Shown here: in pieces, positions 25,571 through 34,611 of the stretch | Position numbering within the stretch: the stretch's first letter is position 1 | How the letters are laid out: every line of letters begins with the position of its first letter | From: Streptomyces xiaopingdaonensis | Lineage (GTDB): Bacteria > Actinomycetota > Actinomycetes > Streptomycetales > Streptomycetaceae | DNA length: 57,978 nucleotides | Assembly (NCBI RefSeq): GCF_000262345.1 | Contig: NZ_AJTQ01000248.1 | Span: 1-57,978, forward strand | Direction of reading: 5' to 3' | The notes under the pieces: generated by a model | Database searches by the model: none | The model's input: the letters and a program-made list of their open reading frames with translations, nothing else | Told to the model about the DNA's origin: nothing | Position numbers and translations under genes: made by a program

Positions 25571-25924
25571 TCACACCCAGAGCACCGCGATGAAGATGTT
25601 GGCCATGGTCAGCGCGCCGACCGCCCCGAGCACCTTCGAGGAGACCGCCTCCTCGTCGCGCTTGACGTAGACGAGGCCGAGGATCACCACCAGGATCGCC
25701 AACTTCACCGCGATCTTGATGTTGTTGACGCTTCCCCCGTCCATCTCGTGGAAGCCGACGAGGAGCACGCCGGTCACCAGCATCGTCAGGGCGCCGTGGA
25801 GCATGCCGGGCAGCATGCGTGCCGTGCCCTCGCCCATCGCCTTCATCTGGAAGAGGAAGCCGCCGAGCAGCGCGGCGATGCCGATGACGTGCAGGCCGAC
25901 AAAGATATTGATCAGAACATCCAT
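25571..25924 (-). CDS. Small four-helix integral membrane protein
   Basis: This 117-aa protein has four predicted membrane segments (IFVGLHVIGIAALLGGFLF, GALTMLVTGVLLVGFHE, IKIAVKLAILVVILGLVYV, GAVGALTMANIFIAVLWV) and short charged loops. The first and second segments carry histidines (VGLHVIGI, PGMLHGAL) as in small haem/cytochrome-like or CopD-like membrane proteins, but I cannot assign a function. A minus-strand TAGGCT at 25936-25931 six bases before the ATG suggests a leaderless transcript. Confidence 0.8.
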   Translation of the reverse strand: MDVLINIFVGLHVIGIAALLGGFLFQMKAMGEGTARMLPGMLHGALTMLVTGVLLVGFHEMDGGSVNNIKIAVKLAILVVILGLVYVKRDEEAVSSKVLGAVGALTMANIFIAVLWV

Positions 25925-26329
25925 GGCGTGAGCCTAGCCGTGGGCTTAGCACGCCGGGGCCGCGCGGGTGTACATCTTCCGCACCTTGATCATCACTTCG
26001 CGTCTGCCGGACACGCCACCCTCACCACCCCTGTCGCGCGCGCACAGTAAGCGGTCGGTTGCGAAAAGTACCGGTCAACCACCCCTGCCCGCCCGGGCTC
26101 CGTCTACCGTCCTTGCTCAAGCGGACCCCGACCGGGTCCGCGACGAACGCCCGGCGGCGGGGAACGTTCCCCCGTGCGAACTCGCCGCCGGGTGCCTCCG
26201 CTCGACGGACGCACCACGGCGATGGCGGCACGGCTGCCGGGCGGCGAGGGCCCGAAGCAGTACCGTCACACCGCCTTGCACCGATTTGTACGTATGTGTA
26301 CGCACGACGTAAGGAGTGACGGCCGGCTC
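25925..26329. other. Intergenic region upstream of the second NlpC/P60 gene
   Basis: No gene is visible in these 400 bases between divergent genes. The left end holds the leaderless promoter of the membrane protein gene. The right end is locally AT-richer (TTTGTACGTATGTGTACGC around 26285-26302) and is probably the promoter of the second NlpC/P60 gene. None of the conserved ydaO riboswitch blocks found at 24150-24306 is present here. Confidence 0.45.
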
Positions 26330-27478
26330 ATGGCCTCGCACCGCAGACCAGGCAGCACGCTCAACTCCCTCCTCCCGCGCCGCTCTTCCGAAGCCCCGCG
26401 CTCCCCCGGACACCGCGCCGCACCCGGCGCCCTCCCCCGGGGGACGACCGCCGCGACCCTCGCGCTCGCCTCGCTCACCGCGGTCACCGTCCTCCAGGGC
26501 ACCGGCAACGCGGACCCGCAGCCGAGCACCGCCCAGGTCAAGTCACGTGTCGACGCGCTCCACCGGGACGCCGAACGCGCCACCCAGGAGTACAACGGAG
26601 CCCGCGAGCGCGCCGATTCGGCCGAGCGCCGCCTCGACGACCTGCGCGACCAGGCGGCCCGCAGGACGCAGCAGCTCAACCGCACCAGGGACTCGCTCGG
26701 CGCCTTCGCCGCGGCCCAGTACCGGCGGGGTGCCATCGCCCCGGGGTTCCAACTCGCTCTCTCCTCGAAGCCGGACGAGTTCCTCGACCGCGCGGCGCTC
26801 GCCGAGCGTGTCGGCGCGCAGCAGGCGAGCGCCGTCGACCGGATCGGGCGGCAACTGCGCGGCGTCCGCCAACTGCGTACGGAGGCGGCACGGACGGCGG
26901 AGTCGCTCGACGCGTCGCGCGCCGAGGCGCACCGGCGCAAGCAGTCCGTCCAGCGCAAGCTCGACTCGGCCCGCACGCTGCTCGACCGCCTCACCGCCGC
27001 GCAGCGCGCCCGCGTCCTCGACGAACAGCCGGACGAGCCGGCGGACTCCCCGTCGGCCGGCGCCGCGCCGGCGCATGCCGCCCGCGCCACCGCCCGCGGT
27101 AAGGGCGCGCAGGCGGCCGCCGCTTCGGGACCCCGTGCGAAGCGCGCCGTCTCGTTCGCCAGGGGCGCGCTCGGCAAGCCGTACGTCTGGGGCGCGAGCG
27201 GCCCCTCCGGGTACGACTGTTCGGGTCTGACGCAGGCGGCGTGGAAGTCCGCGGGCGTCTCGCTGCCCCGGACCACCTACGCGCAGATCAAGGCCGGACG
27301 CCGGGTGGAGCGCAGCCAACTCGCGCCGGGCGACCTGGTCTTCTTCTACCGGGGCGTCACCCACGTCGGGCTCTACGTCGGCGGCGGCAGGATGATCCAC
27401 GCCCCGCGCCCCGGGACGTCGGTGAAGGTCGCCCCCATCAGCGAGATGCCGTACGCGGGGGCGGTGCGGCCCGGGTGA
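26330..27478 (+). CDS. Secreted NlpC/P60 peptidoglycan hydrolase (second paralogue)
   Basis: This 382-aa protein is a paralogue of the hydrolase at 24328, with the same layout and the same MASHR start. A signal region (TTAATLALASLTAVTVLQGT) is followed by a long coiled-coil with the shared segment GAFAAAQYRRGA, a low-complexity linker and an NlpC/P60 domain with catalytic Cys in YDCSGLTQAAW and His in GVTHVGLYVGGGRMIHAP. The N-terminal arm before the signal peptide is unusually long and Arg/Pro-rich. AAGGAG lies 12-13 bases before the ATG, a long spacing. Unlike its paralogue it lacks a riboswitch, so it may serve another growth stage. Confidence 0.9.
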   Translation: MASHRRPGSTLNSLLPRRSSEAPRSPGHRAAPGALPRGTTAATLALASLTAVTVLQGTGNADPQPSTAQVKSRVDALHRDAERATQEYNGARERADSAERRLDDLRDQAARRTQQLNRTRDSLGAFAAAQYRRGAIAPGFQLALSSKPDEFLDRAALAERVGAQQASAVDRIGRQLRGVRQLRTEAARTAESLDASRAEAHRRKQSVQRKLDSARTLLDRLTAAQRARVLDEQPDEPADSPSAGAAPAHAARATARGKGAQAAAASGPRAKRAVSFARGALGKPYVWGASGPSGYDCSGLTQAAWKSAGVSLPRTTYAQIKAGRRVERSQLAPGDLVFFYRGVTHVGLYVGGGRMIHAPRPGTSVKVAPISEMPYAGAVRPG

Positions 27479-27701
27479 GGCCGCGTGTCGCTCCGTCCTC
27501 GGGTCGGGCCCGTGAGGTGCGACGACGCCGACGGCCCACGGGAGCGCTCCGCGCGGGGCGCCCCTGCCGCCCGCGGCGGGCCGCGGATGAGGCACAATCC
27601 CCTTCCACTGCCCGGTAGTTGACTGCCGCCCCCGCGCGCCGGATCGCGCGGTGCGGGCGAGCCCCGGGCGTGGATCTTACTGCGAGAGGCGGGGTGGCAC
27701 A

Positions 27702-29111
27702 GTGGCCGTCGGAACGGCGCGGGACGACGCGGACGCGGAGGGCGGCGGGAGCGGAGGCCCACGGGGCGAGGCGGAGCCGCGCGCGGCTGCGCAGACCGGC
27801 ACGTCGGAAGGTGTTCCGAGCCAGCGCACCACCCTGCTCGACAAGGTGCGCGGCGACGGGGGCGCAACCCCCGAGCACCCCACCGGATGCCTGTGCGACG
27901 GATGCCCCCAGGGGGCGCGCAACGCGCGGCAACGCGCCGTTTCCGCCTTCGTGCGCCGTCGTGACCAACTGGCCGCCGGTGAAGGCGTACCCGCGGCGCT
28001 CGCGCACTCCTCGAGCGCCTCCCGGCAGTGGATCTCCGACGAACTCACGGGCGCGGCGCAGGAGATGGCCGCCCGCAGCCGCCGCGAGGGCGATCTGGTG
28101 AGGACGCGCCTGTGGCGCCACACCCTCGTCGCGGTCTGGGCCGCCGTCGCCGCTCTCCTCCTCGGGCAGTCGCTCACCGCGCTCGGCCCGGGCTGGACGC
28201 TCGGCAGGACCGCCGGACTCGCGGCCGCGCTCGTCGGTGCGGCGGCGCTCTCCGCCGCCGCCTACTTCCACCGGGCGCGTGGCGGCGCCCTCGCCCCGCT
28301 CATCGGCGAGGACAACCGCCTCTCCACCTCCCGCGCCGTGGCGGCCGGCTGGCTGTTGCTCGTCTGCCTCGACATCCTCGTCCTCGCCTTCGTACTCGCG
28401 GGGACGACGGGCGCCGGCGCACGCGAAGAGCTCCTCGCGGGGCTGGAGTTGGCGCGCGGCGCCGGCATCCTCACCGTGCTGGCGCTCACCTGCGCCATCG
28501 CCGTCCTCGTGCGCCGCACGGTCAGCGTGCGGACGCGGGCCCAGCGCCTCCAGAAGGTGCCGGCCGACCGCCCCCGCGGAGCCGACCTGCTCACCGACGA
28601 CTCGGGGCACGGCACCTTCACCGACGTCCAGTACGTGCTCGTCAACACGGTGGCGCTCGCCTTCACCGCCGTGCGCCTCGCACGCCAGCCCGACCGACTC
28701 CCCGACCTGCCCTGGGGACTCGCCCTTCTCGTCGTCGTCTCCACCGCCACCTACCTCGCGGGCAAGTACACGGAGGGCGGGCGCCCCGTCGTCCTCTCCG
28801 TCGTACGGGCACGGGAGATCGGCGACCTCCACGCGCCGATCCGCACAGGCGACGACCTGGAGATCCGCGGCAGCGGCTTCGTGCCGCCCGGCGCCAAGGA
28901 GGCCGACCGGCTCGCGCGGATGGTGGTGCGCATCGGCGCCGTCCACGTGCACGTGCCGATGATCCCCGAGACGGGCGGGTTCAGGAGCCCGACGGACACG
29001 GCGCTCACGGTCCCCGTACCCGTCGAGGTCGAACCGGGGCGCGTCGAGGTGCAGGTGGTCACGGCGGCCGGTGTGGAGACCAACAAGTACCCGATCGACG
29101 TGGTCGATTGA
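27702..29111 (+). CDS. Hypothetical membrane protein with C-terminal beta domain
   Basis: This 469-aa protein has no family I recognise. Residues about 50-140 include a Cys motif CLCDGCPQGARNARQ and charged helices. Four or five membrane segments follow (HTLVAVWAAVAALLLGQ; AALVGAAALSAAAYF; WLLLVCLDILVLAFVLAG; GILTVLALTCAIAVLV; LPWGLALLVVVSTATYLAG). The C-terminal 120 residues look like a beta-sandwich (DDLEIRGSGFVPPG, VHVPMIPETGGF, LTVPVPVEVEPGRVEVQVV), as in IPT/TIG-like domains. The GTG at 27702 follows a purine-rich GAGAGGCGGGG. It is probably co-transcribed with the DoxX gene 136 bases downstream. Confidence 0.75.
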   Translation: MAVGTARDDADAEGGGSGGPRGEAEPRAAAQTGTSEGVPSQRTTLLDKVRGDGGATPEHPTGCLCDGCPQGARNARQRAVSAFVRRRDQLAAGEGVPAALAHSSSASRQWISDELTGAAQEMAARSRREGDLVRTRLWRHTLVAVWAAVAALLLGQSLTALGPGWTLGRTAGLAAALVGAAALSAAAYFHRARGGALAPLIGEDNRLSTSRAVAAGWLLLVCLDILVLAFVLAGTTGAGAREELLAGLELARGAGILTVLALTCAIAVLVRRTVSVRTRAQRLQKVPADRPRGADLLTDDSGHGTFTDVQYVLVNTVALAFTAVRLARQPDRLPDLPWGLALLVVVSTATYLAGKYTEGGRPVVLSVVRAREIGDLHAPIRTGDDLEIRGSGFVPPGAKEADRLARMVVRIGAVHVHVPMIPETGGFRSPTDTALTVPVPVEVEPGRVEVQVVTAAGVETNKYPIDVVD

Positions 29112-29247
29112 GCACGGCGTTGACGCCGCACACGCCTACGCCGGGCGGCCTCGACGCGCTGCCACGGGCCCGGCTTGCCACCTCCCGAGGCCGTGGGGGA
29201 AGAATCGCCCACGCACACCGAACTCTCATGCGGAAGGCGGTCAGTCC

Positions 29248-29814
29248 ATGCCCCTGTCGGGACCTCGCGGCGGCGAAGGGGGAGCGTCGCAGTCGTTGAG
29301 CGGGTTCGAAGGGCCCGTCGGCGGAGCACCGCACGGAGCACGCTCCACCGCCGCACGGTACGCACTGCTGCCGCTGCGCCTCTTCCTCGGGATCACCTTC
29401 GTCTACGCCGGGTTCGACAAGCTCTTCGACTCCCGCTTCCTCAGCGGCAGCGGCCCCGGCTCCCTCGCGCACCTGCTCGACCCGGTGCACAGCAGCGCCA
29501 GCGCCCCCTGGCTCGTCTCGCTCGTCGAGCAGAGCCCGTACGGCTTCGGGCTCGCCCTGTGCATCGGGGAAATCGCCGTCGGGGTGGGCACCCTCCTCGG
29601 CCTGTGGGCCCGAGTCGCCGCCGCCGGGGGCGCGTTGATCTCGCTCTGCCTCTGGCTCACGGTGAGCTGGGCGGCCACGCCGTACTACTACGGCAACGAC
29701 CTCGCCTACCTGATGGCCTGGCTGCCCCTCGTCCTCGCGGGCGCCCCGTACCTCTCCGCCGACGCCGCGCTGCACTTCCGTCGCAGGCGCCGGGGCCGCA
29801 TGATCTTCAGCTGA
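29248..29814 (+). CDS. DoxX family membrane protein
   Basis: This 188-aa membrane protein of the DoxX family has four helices. The signature LRLFLGITFVYAGFDKLFD comes first, then LCIGEIAVGVGTLLGLWARV, ALISLCLWLTVSWAATPYY and YLMAWLPLVLAGAPYLSADA. DoxX proteins are linked to quinone or thiosulfate redox chemistry and to oxidative-stress membrane complexes; the precise role here is unknown. The ATG at 29248 has GGAAGG about 10 bases upstream. It is convergent with the PspC gene pair. Confidence 0.85.
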   Translation: MPLSGPRGGEGGASQSLSGFEGPVGGAPHGARSTAARYALLPLRLFLGITFVYAGFDKLFDSRFLSGSGPGSLAHLLDPVHSSASAPWLVSLVEQSPYGFGLALCIGEIAVGVGTLLGLWARVAAAGGALISLCLWLTVSWAATPYYYGNDLAYLMAWLPLVLAGAPYLSADAALHFRRRRRGRMIFS

Positions 29815-29879
29815 CCGCGCGCCGCGCAACTCCGCCCGCCGCGGCCCCAGTCGCGACGCCGTCCCGCAACGGGGAGCGC

Positions 29880-30101
29880 TCAGCCCTCGTCGCCGCTCCC
29901 CCTACGCGCTCGCACGGCCCGCCGCGCCAGCCGGGCGACGCCCCCGAGCACCCCTACGAGAACCACGCCCGCCGGAACCATCGCGGCGGGCGCCCACGCC
30001 GGCACGTCCCAACCGCCGTGCGCCTGGACGAGCGCCACCACCGCCACCCCGAGCATCAGCAGCCCGAGCAGCAGCCTGGCCGGCTCGAAGCGGTGCCTCA
30101 T
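29880..30101 (-). CDS. Small two-helix membrane protein
   Basis: This 73-aa protein has two membrane segments (LLLGLLMLGVAVVALVQAHGG and AAMVPAGVVLVGVLGGVARL) and a basic C-terminal tail. Its ATG overlaps the stop of the PspC gene (ATGA), so it is translationally coupled to it and probably works in the same envelope-stress complex. No family name can be given. Confidence 0.75.
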   Translation of the reverse strand: MRHRFEPARLLLGLLMLGVAVVALVQAHGGWDVPAWAPAAMVPAGVVLVGVLGGVARLARRAVRARRGSGDEG

Positions 30102-31612
30102 CCCGGGACCTCCGCCCGCTCCTCGCCCGCACCCTCCGGCCGCCCCGCGGGAAGCGCCCGTACCGTGCCGGCCGGCCGGCTCTCCGCCGCCTCGCTCTTC
30201 GAGGCGGCGTCCGTCGTGTCGCGCACCACCTCGACATGGCCGAACCGCGCCGAGAGGTCGAGGCGGACGGTGCCGCGCGCGGCGGCGCCGTCGAAGGGGT
30301 GGAGCGTGAGGTGCCGTTGCTGGTTGACGCCGCCCGAGTTCCCGTAGACGACCTCGCCCGCTTCGTCGGTCGACTCGGGCCAGCGCAGATCGCCGAGGCC
30401 CACCCCGAGTTCGGCGCGGACCGTCGCGTTCTCCGGCACACGGACGCGGATTTCGCCCGCGCCCATCCGGACGCGCGTCGCGGCCGTGTCGTCCTTTCGC
30501 AGCTTCAACTCCCCGAGATCCAGGTGTGCTTGCCCGCTGCCCACGCGGTACTCGCCGCGCACGTGCGAGACCGCCTGCGGGCGCCAGCTCGCCTCCGTCC
30601 ACTCGGTGGTGATCTCCTTCGGGATCGCCGCGGCGCCCGCGAGCAGCGCCGCGGTGAGCAGCAGCGCGGCGATCGTCCCGCCGCCGACCCGGCCGAGGAA
30701 GGCGCTGACCGCCAGCCCGATCCCGAGCACCGCGAGGGCGCAGCCGAAGCCGACGGCGAGCACCGTGCCCAGCGGACGCTCCCCCCAACCCGCGAGCGCG
30801 CCCACCACCGCGGCGCACACGGCGAGGAGCTGCACGAGGGCACCGATCGACCTCGGCCGGCGGTCGGCGCCGCGGCTGCCCGCCGGCTTCTGCCGCGGAG
30901 GGGCGGCGGCCGGGGGCTCCGTGGTCCGCCCGTCGTCGGGACCCCACAGGTAGCCGGTGCCCGACTCGGTCGAGGTGCCCTCGCGCCACCAGGACGGCGT
31001 GGAAGGCGAGGGGGGCGGCGCCGTCTCGGGCGGCGCCTCGGCGACCGCCTGCGCCAGCGCCGGATCGGCCGACCGCTGCACGCCGGCCTCCTGCTCCTCC
31101 CTGCGGTTGCGCGACCAGAGGGCACCGCCCACCACCACTCCGATGAGGACGAGCGAGGAGAGCGTCCCGCGGCTCCCGAGGGCGGCGAGGAAGAGGCCGC
31201 ACCCGACGAGCGCGACGAGGATCGCCGAGAGCGAGGACGGCTCGACCCGGCCGGAGAGGAGCCGCCGCGCCTCGTTCTGCGTCTCGCCCTCCGCGGGGAT
31301 CACCAGCCAGGCGACGCCGTAGCAGACGAGCCCCAGCCCGCCGATCACGGAGACCACGGCGAGCGGCACCCGGAAGACGATCGGGTCGACGTCGAAGTAC
31401 CGGCCGAGCCCGGCGCAGACGCCGCCGACCACCTTGTGCTTCCGCCCGCGCCGGAGCCGCTCCCGCTGCTGCCCGCCCGGCGGTGCCTCGCCGCCGATCG
31501 TCCGCCGCCAGTCGTCGACCCACGGCCCGGGCTGCGTGCCCGTGCGCGGGGTGCGGGGGCCCGCGCCCGCGCTCGGGCCGCCGTCGTGCGCCGGCTGCTG
31601 CTCCTCGGTCAT
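30098..31612 (-). CDS. PspC domain membrane protein with LiaF-like C-terminal domain
   Basis: This 504-aa protein has a PspC domain near residues 55-115 (LRRGRKHKVVGGVCAGLGRYF, VCYGVAWLVIPAEG), two further membrane segments, a Pro-rich cytoplasmic stretch, two to three more membrane helices, and a C-terminal beta-rich domain (YRVGSGQAHLDLGELKL, GAGEIRVRVPENATV, GHVEVV) like the LiaF-type sensors of cell-envelope stress. It is divergent from a histidine kinase that itself has a PspC domain, so the three genes are likely a LiaF-LiaS-LiaR-type system. A 19-bp dyad sits between them. Confidence 0.87.
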   Translation of the reverse strand: MTEEQQPAHDGGPSAGAGPRTPRTGTQPGPWVDDWRRTIGGEAPPGGQQRERLRRGRKHKVVGGVCAGLGRYFDVDPIVFRVPLAVVSVIGGLGLVCYGVAWLVIPAEGETQNEARRLLSGRVEPSSLSAILVALVGCGLFLAALGSRGTLSSLVLIGVVVGGALWSRNRREEQEAGVQRSADPALAQAVAEAPPETAPPPSPSTPSWWREGTSTESGTGYLWGPDDGRTTEPPAAAPPRQKPAGSRGADRRPRSIGALVQLLAVCAAVVGALAGWGERPLGTVLAVGFGCALAVLGIGLAVSAFLGRVGGGTIAALLLTAALLAGAAAIPKEITTEWTEASWRPQAVSHVRGEYRVGSGQAHLDLGELKLRKDDTAATRVRMGAGEIRVRVPENATVRAELGVGLGDLRWPESTDEAGEVVYGNSGGVNQQRHLTLHPFDGAAARGTVRLDLSARFGHVEVVRDTTDAASKSEAAESRPAGTVRALPAGRPEGAGEERAEVPG

Positions 31613-31733
31613 GCGTACATTCTTGGCCCGAGCGGCCGCCCTGACATCGGGGGCCCACCCGGAACCGACCCTGAGATCCGGAAGCGACCCGGCACCGCAG
31701 AGTCGGCGCGCGCACGGGAACGGTGGGGGACGT

Positions 31734-31752
31734 ATCAGGGACCGACCCTGAT
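31734..31752. promoter_or_regulatory. Perfect dyad between PspC gene and PspC-histidine kinase gene
   Basis: ATCAGGG-accga-CCCTGAT at 31734-31752 is a 7+5+7 palindrome in the divergent intergenic region. The half-site string ACCGACCCTGA occurs here (31741-31751) and again at 31664-31674. It is the likely binding site of the LuxR-type response regulator encoded downstream, which would control both directions. Confidence 0.6.
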
Positions 31753-31786
31753 GTACCACCGGCACATCCGTGTGACCATCTCCTCC

Positions 31787-33094
31787 ATGACCGCCCCCTC
31801 CCCGCCCGCGCAGGACCCGCCCGCCGGGCCCCGGTCCGCTCCGGGGCCCGGCGGGCGCGAGGAGCCGTCGCGCAAGCTGTACCGCAGCGCGGAAGGGCGG
31901 ATGCTCGGCGGCGTCGCGCGGGGCCTCGCCGGGCACCTGGGGCTGCCCGTCTCCTGGGTGCGCATCGTCTTCCTCGCGCTGTGCGCGGCCAACTCGCTCG
32001 GCATCCTGCTCTACGCCGCCTACTGGTTCGTCGTCCCGCTCGGCGCCGGCGGTGTCGAGCCGGAGAAGGCGCGCGCCGAGGGGCGGCGCGGTCTCGGGCG
32101 GCTGCTGCGCAAGCCGGACAAGAACTTCCTCCTCACCGGGGTCGCGTTCTGCGTCGCCGTGGGGGTGGCGATCGACAACCTCCAGTTCGGGCGGGCCAAC
32201 ACCTATCTGTGGCCGGTCCTGCTGATCGGCGTCGGCGTCGCGCTGGTGTGGCGGCAGGCGGACGACACCCGACGCGCCCACTGGGCGGCCGTCACCCGGC
32301 GCAAGAGGTTGCTGCCGCTGGCGCGGGGCGCCGTGGGCGTGGTGCTCGTCGCCGTCGGCGTCAGCGCCATCGTCGTGATGCAGGGCTCCGTGCGGCAGTT
32401 GGGCTCCGTCCTCCAGGCGGCGCTCGCGGTGCTCGTCGGCGTCGCGCTGATCGCGGGGCCCTATCTGGTGCGGATGGTCCGGGACCTCTCGGAGGAGCGG
32501 CTGATGCGCATCCGCGCCCAGGAGCGCGCCGAAGTCGCCGCGCACGTCCACGACTCGGTGCTGCACACGCTCACGCTGATCCAGCGCAACGCCGACCGGC
32601 CGCGCGAGGTGGCGAAGCTCGCCCGCGCGCAGGAGCGCGAGCTGCGGCAGTGGCTCTACAAGCCGCAGGCCGGGGGCGAGGAGGACAAGGAGGAGCCGGG
32701 GACACTCGCGGAGGCGGTCCGCGCGACCGCGGCCGAGGTCGAGGACGACCACGGGGTGCCGGTCGAGGTGGTGACCGTCGGGGACTGCCCGCTCGACGAG
32801 CGGCTGGGTGCGCAGGTCCAGGCGGCACGCGAGGCGATGGTGAACGCGGCCAAGTACGGTGGCAACGGCGGGACCGTGCAGGTCTTCGCGGAGGTCGAGG
32901 GGCGGACGGTCTTCGTCTCGGTCCGCGACCGGGGGCCCGGCTTCGATCCCGAGGCCGTGCCGGAGGACCGCATGGGCGTCCGCGAGTCGATCGTCGGCCG
33001 TATGCGACGCAACGGCGGCACCGCGCGCATCAGGTCGGTGCCGGGCGAGGGGACCGAGGTGGAGCTGGAGATGGAGAGGGCGGCGGAGTCGTGA
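31787..33094 (+). CDS. PspC-domain sensor histidine kinase (NarL/LiaS type)
   Basis: This 435-aa membrane kinase has a PspC domain at about residues 30-85 (KLYRSAEGRMLGGVARGLAG, ILLYAAYWFVVPLG) and four or more further membrane helices. The HisKA_3-type dimerisation box follows (AEVAAHVHDSVLHTLTLIQR; the phospho-acceptor is the His of HDSVLHTL), and then a GHKL ATPase with the N-box REAMVNAAKYGG and G-boxes RDRGPGFDP and GVRESIVGRM. It probably senses envelope stress through the PspC region. The ATG at 31787 is used; in-frame GTG 31772 and ATG 31751 are possible, though the last overlaps the operator-like dyad. Its stop overlaps the regulator start (GTGA). Confidence 0.9.
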   Translation: MTAPSPPAQDPPAGPRSAPGPGGREEPSRKLYRSAEGRMLGGVARGLAGHLGLPVSWVRIVFLALCAANSLGILLYAAYWFVVPLGAGGVEPEKARAEGRRGLGRLLRKPDKNFLLTGVAFCVAVGVAIDNLQFGRANTYLWPVLLIGVGVALVWRQADDTRRAHWAAVTRRKRLLPLARGAVGVVLVAVGVSAIVVMQGSVRQLGSVLQAALAVLVGVALIAGPYLVRMVRDLSEERLMRIRAQERAEVAAHVHDSVLHTLTLIQRNADRPREVAKLARAQERELRQWLYKPQAGGEEDKEEPGTLAEAVRATAAEVEDDHGVPVEVVTVGDCPLDERLGAQVQAAREAMVNAAKYGGNGGTVQVFAEVEGRTVFVSVRDRGPGFDPEAVPEDRMGVRESIVGRMRRNGGTARIRSVPGEGTEVELEMERAAES

Positions 33095-33783
33095 CCGAGG
33101 CAGAGGCGCAGCCGGAGGACGAACGCGGGGCGAGGGTCGTGCTCGTCGACGACCACCGCATGTTCCGCGCGGGCGTGCAGGCGGAGATCGGCCGTACCGA
33201 GGAGACGGGCGTGGAGGTCGTCGGCGAGGCCGGCGACGTCGACCAGGCCGTCTCCGTGATCGCGGCGACCCGCCCGGACGTCGTCCTCCTCGACGTGCAC
33301 CTGCCGGGCGGCGGCGGGGTCGAGGTGCTGCGCAGGTGCGCCGCGCTCATGGGCGAGGCGGAGGAGCCGGTGCGGTTCCTCGCGCTCTCCGTGTCGGACG
33401 CGGCCGAGGACGTCATCGGCGTCATCCGCGGAGGCGCGCGCGGATACGTCACCAAGACGATCACCGGGGCCGACCTCGTCGACGCCGTCTTCCAGGTAGC
33501 CGAGGGGGACGCGGTCTTCTCGCCCCGCCTCGCCGGCTTCGTCCTCGACGCCTTCGCCTCCACCGACGCGCCCCCGGTCGACGAGGACCTCGACCGCCTC
33601 ACCCAGCGCGAGCGCGAGGTGCTGCGGCTCATAGCGCGGGGGTACGCGTACAAGGAGGTGGCGAAGCAGCTCTTCATCTCGGTGAAGACGGTGGAGTCGC
33701 ACGTCTCGGCGGTCCTGCGGAAGCTCCAGCTCTCCAACCGGCACGAGCTGACGCGCTGGGCCGCCGCCCGCCGCCTGGTCTGA
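33091..33783 (+). CDS. LuxR/NarL-family response regulator
   Basis: This 230-aa two-domain regulator has a receiver with VVLVDDHRMFRAGV (acidic pocket), the phospho-accepting Asp in DVVLLDVHLPGGGG and the switch Lys in YVTKTITGADL. It also has a LuxR-type helix-turn-helix (LTQREREVLRLIARGYAYKE, VKTVESHVSAVLRKLQL). The GTG start overlaps the kinase stop by four bases, so the two are made together. The partner kinase at 31787 should phosphorylate it. The dyad at 31734-31752 is its likely target, giving autoregulation and control of the divergent PspC gene. Confidence 0.93.
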   Translation: MTEAEAQPEDERGARVVLVDDHRMFRAGVQAEIGRTEETGVEVVGEAGDVDQAVSVIAATRPDVVLLDVHLPGGGGVEVLRRCAALMGEAEEPVRFLALSVSDAAEDVIGVIRGGARGYVTKTITGADLVDAVFQVAEGDAVFSPRLAGFVLDAFASTDAPPVDEDLDRLTQREREVLRLIARGYAYKEVAKQLFISVKTVESHVSAVLRKLQLSNRHELTRWAAARRLV

Positions 33784-33880
33784 AGCCGCACCAACCACCG
33801 TACGCGCGGGGCATGTTGGACGCGGCCCCCGCGGCCCGGTCCTGTTCCCGCCGGGCCGCTGCTCGACTACCTTGCCGTAC

Positions 33881-34602
33881 ATGGACGCGACGAGCGGGCA
33901 CGCCCCCGGCACCGTGGAGCTGGTCGCCCTCGGCGACAGCCTCACCGAGGGCGTCGGCGACCCGCACGGCCGTCGACTCCACGGCTGGATACACCACTTG
34001 ACGCAGCCGCCGGCACCGTGGCGGCTCAGCGCGAACTCGCGCGGACGGGCGCCCGCGCCGCCCACGTCCGGCGCGAACAGCTCGCCACGGCCGTGGCGCT
34101 CGCCCCGGCCGTGGCCACTTGCGTCGTCGGCGTCAACGACGTCCTCGACCGCCGGTTCGACGTGGCGCGCTTCGCCGTGGAGTACGAGGCGCTCGTCGGC
34201 GGCCTCCGCGAGGCGGCGCACGTCGGCGTGCTCGCCATGACGCTCCACGACCTGTCCGAAGGGCTCCCCCTCACCCGCCGCGCCCGCACCTCCCTGCGGA
34301 GCCGAACGGCGGCGGCGAACAAGGTGATCGAGGAGGTCGCCGCCGCCCACGGTGCCTGGCTCCTCGAAGCGCGGGAGGCCGTGGCGTTCCGCGGGGCCGG
34401 CATGCTGAGCGTCGACCGCCTCCACCCCAACCGGCGCGGCCACCGCTACCTCGCCGCCTGCGCCGCCGAGGTGCTGCGAGGCGAGGGACGCGTACGGCAC
34501 ACCGTGGGGCCGCCGGCCGCCGACCCGTTGGGGCGCAGGCTCCGGGCCACCGGCGGCCATCTGCGGTGGCTGGCGCGGCACTTGGCAGGAGGGCCCCGCT
34601 AG
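33881..34602 (+). pseudogene. Frameshifted SGNH/GDSL-type hydrolase
   Basis: The first 40 or so codons from the ATG at 33881 encode VELVALGDSLTEGVGDPHG, with the catalytic Ser in GDSL. Near 33995-34005 the frame must change to continue with ELARTGARAAHVRREQLA, VGVNDVLDRRFD (block III Gly-Val-Asn-Asp) and SVDRLHPNRRGHRYLA (catalytic Asp and His). The two halves together form a complete hydrolase of about 240 aa, so one small indel splits the gene. It is either a recent pseudogene or a sequence error. A TACCTT box seven bases before the ATG suggests a leaderless transcript. Confidence 0.8.
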
Positions 34603-34611
34603 CGGGGCGGC

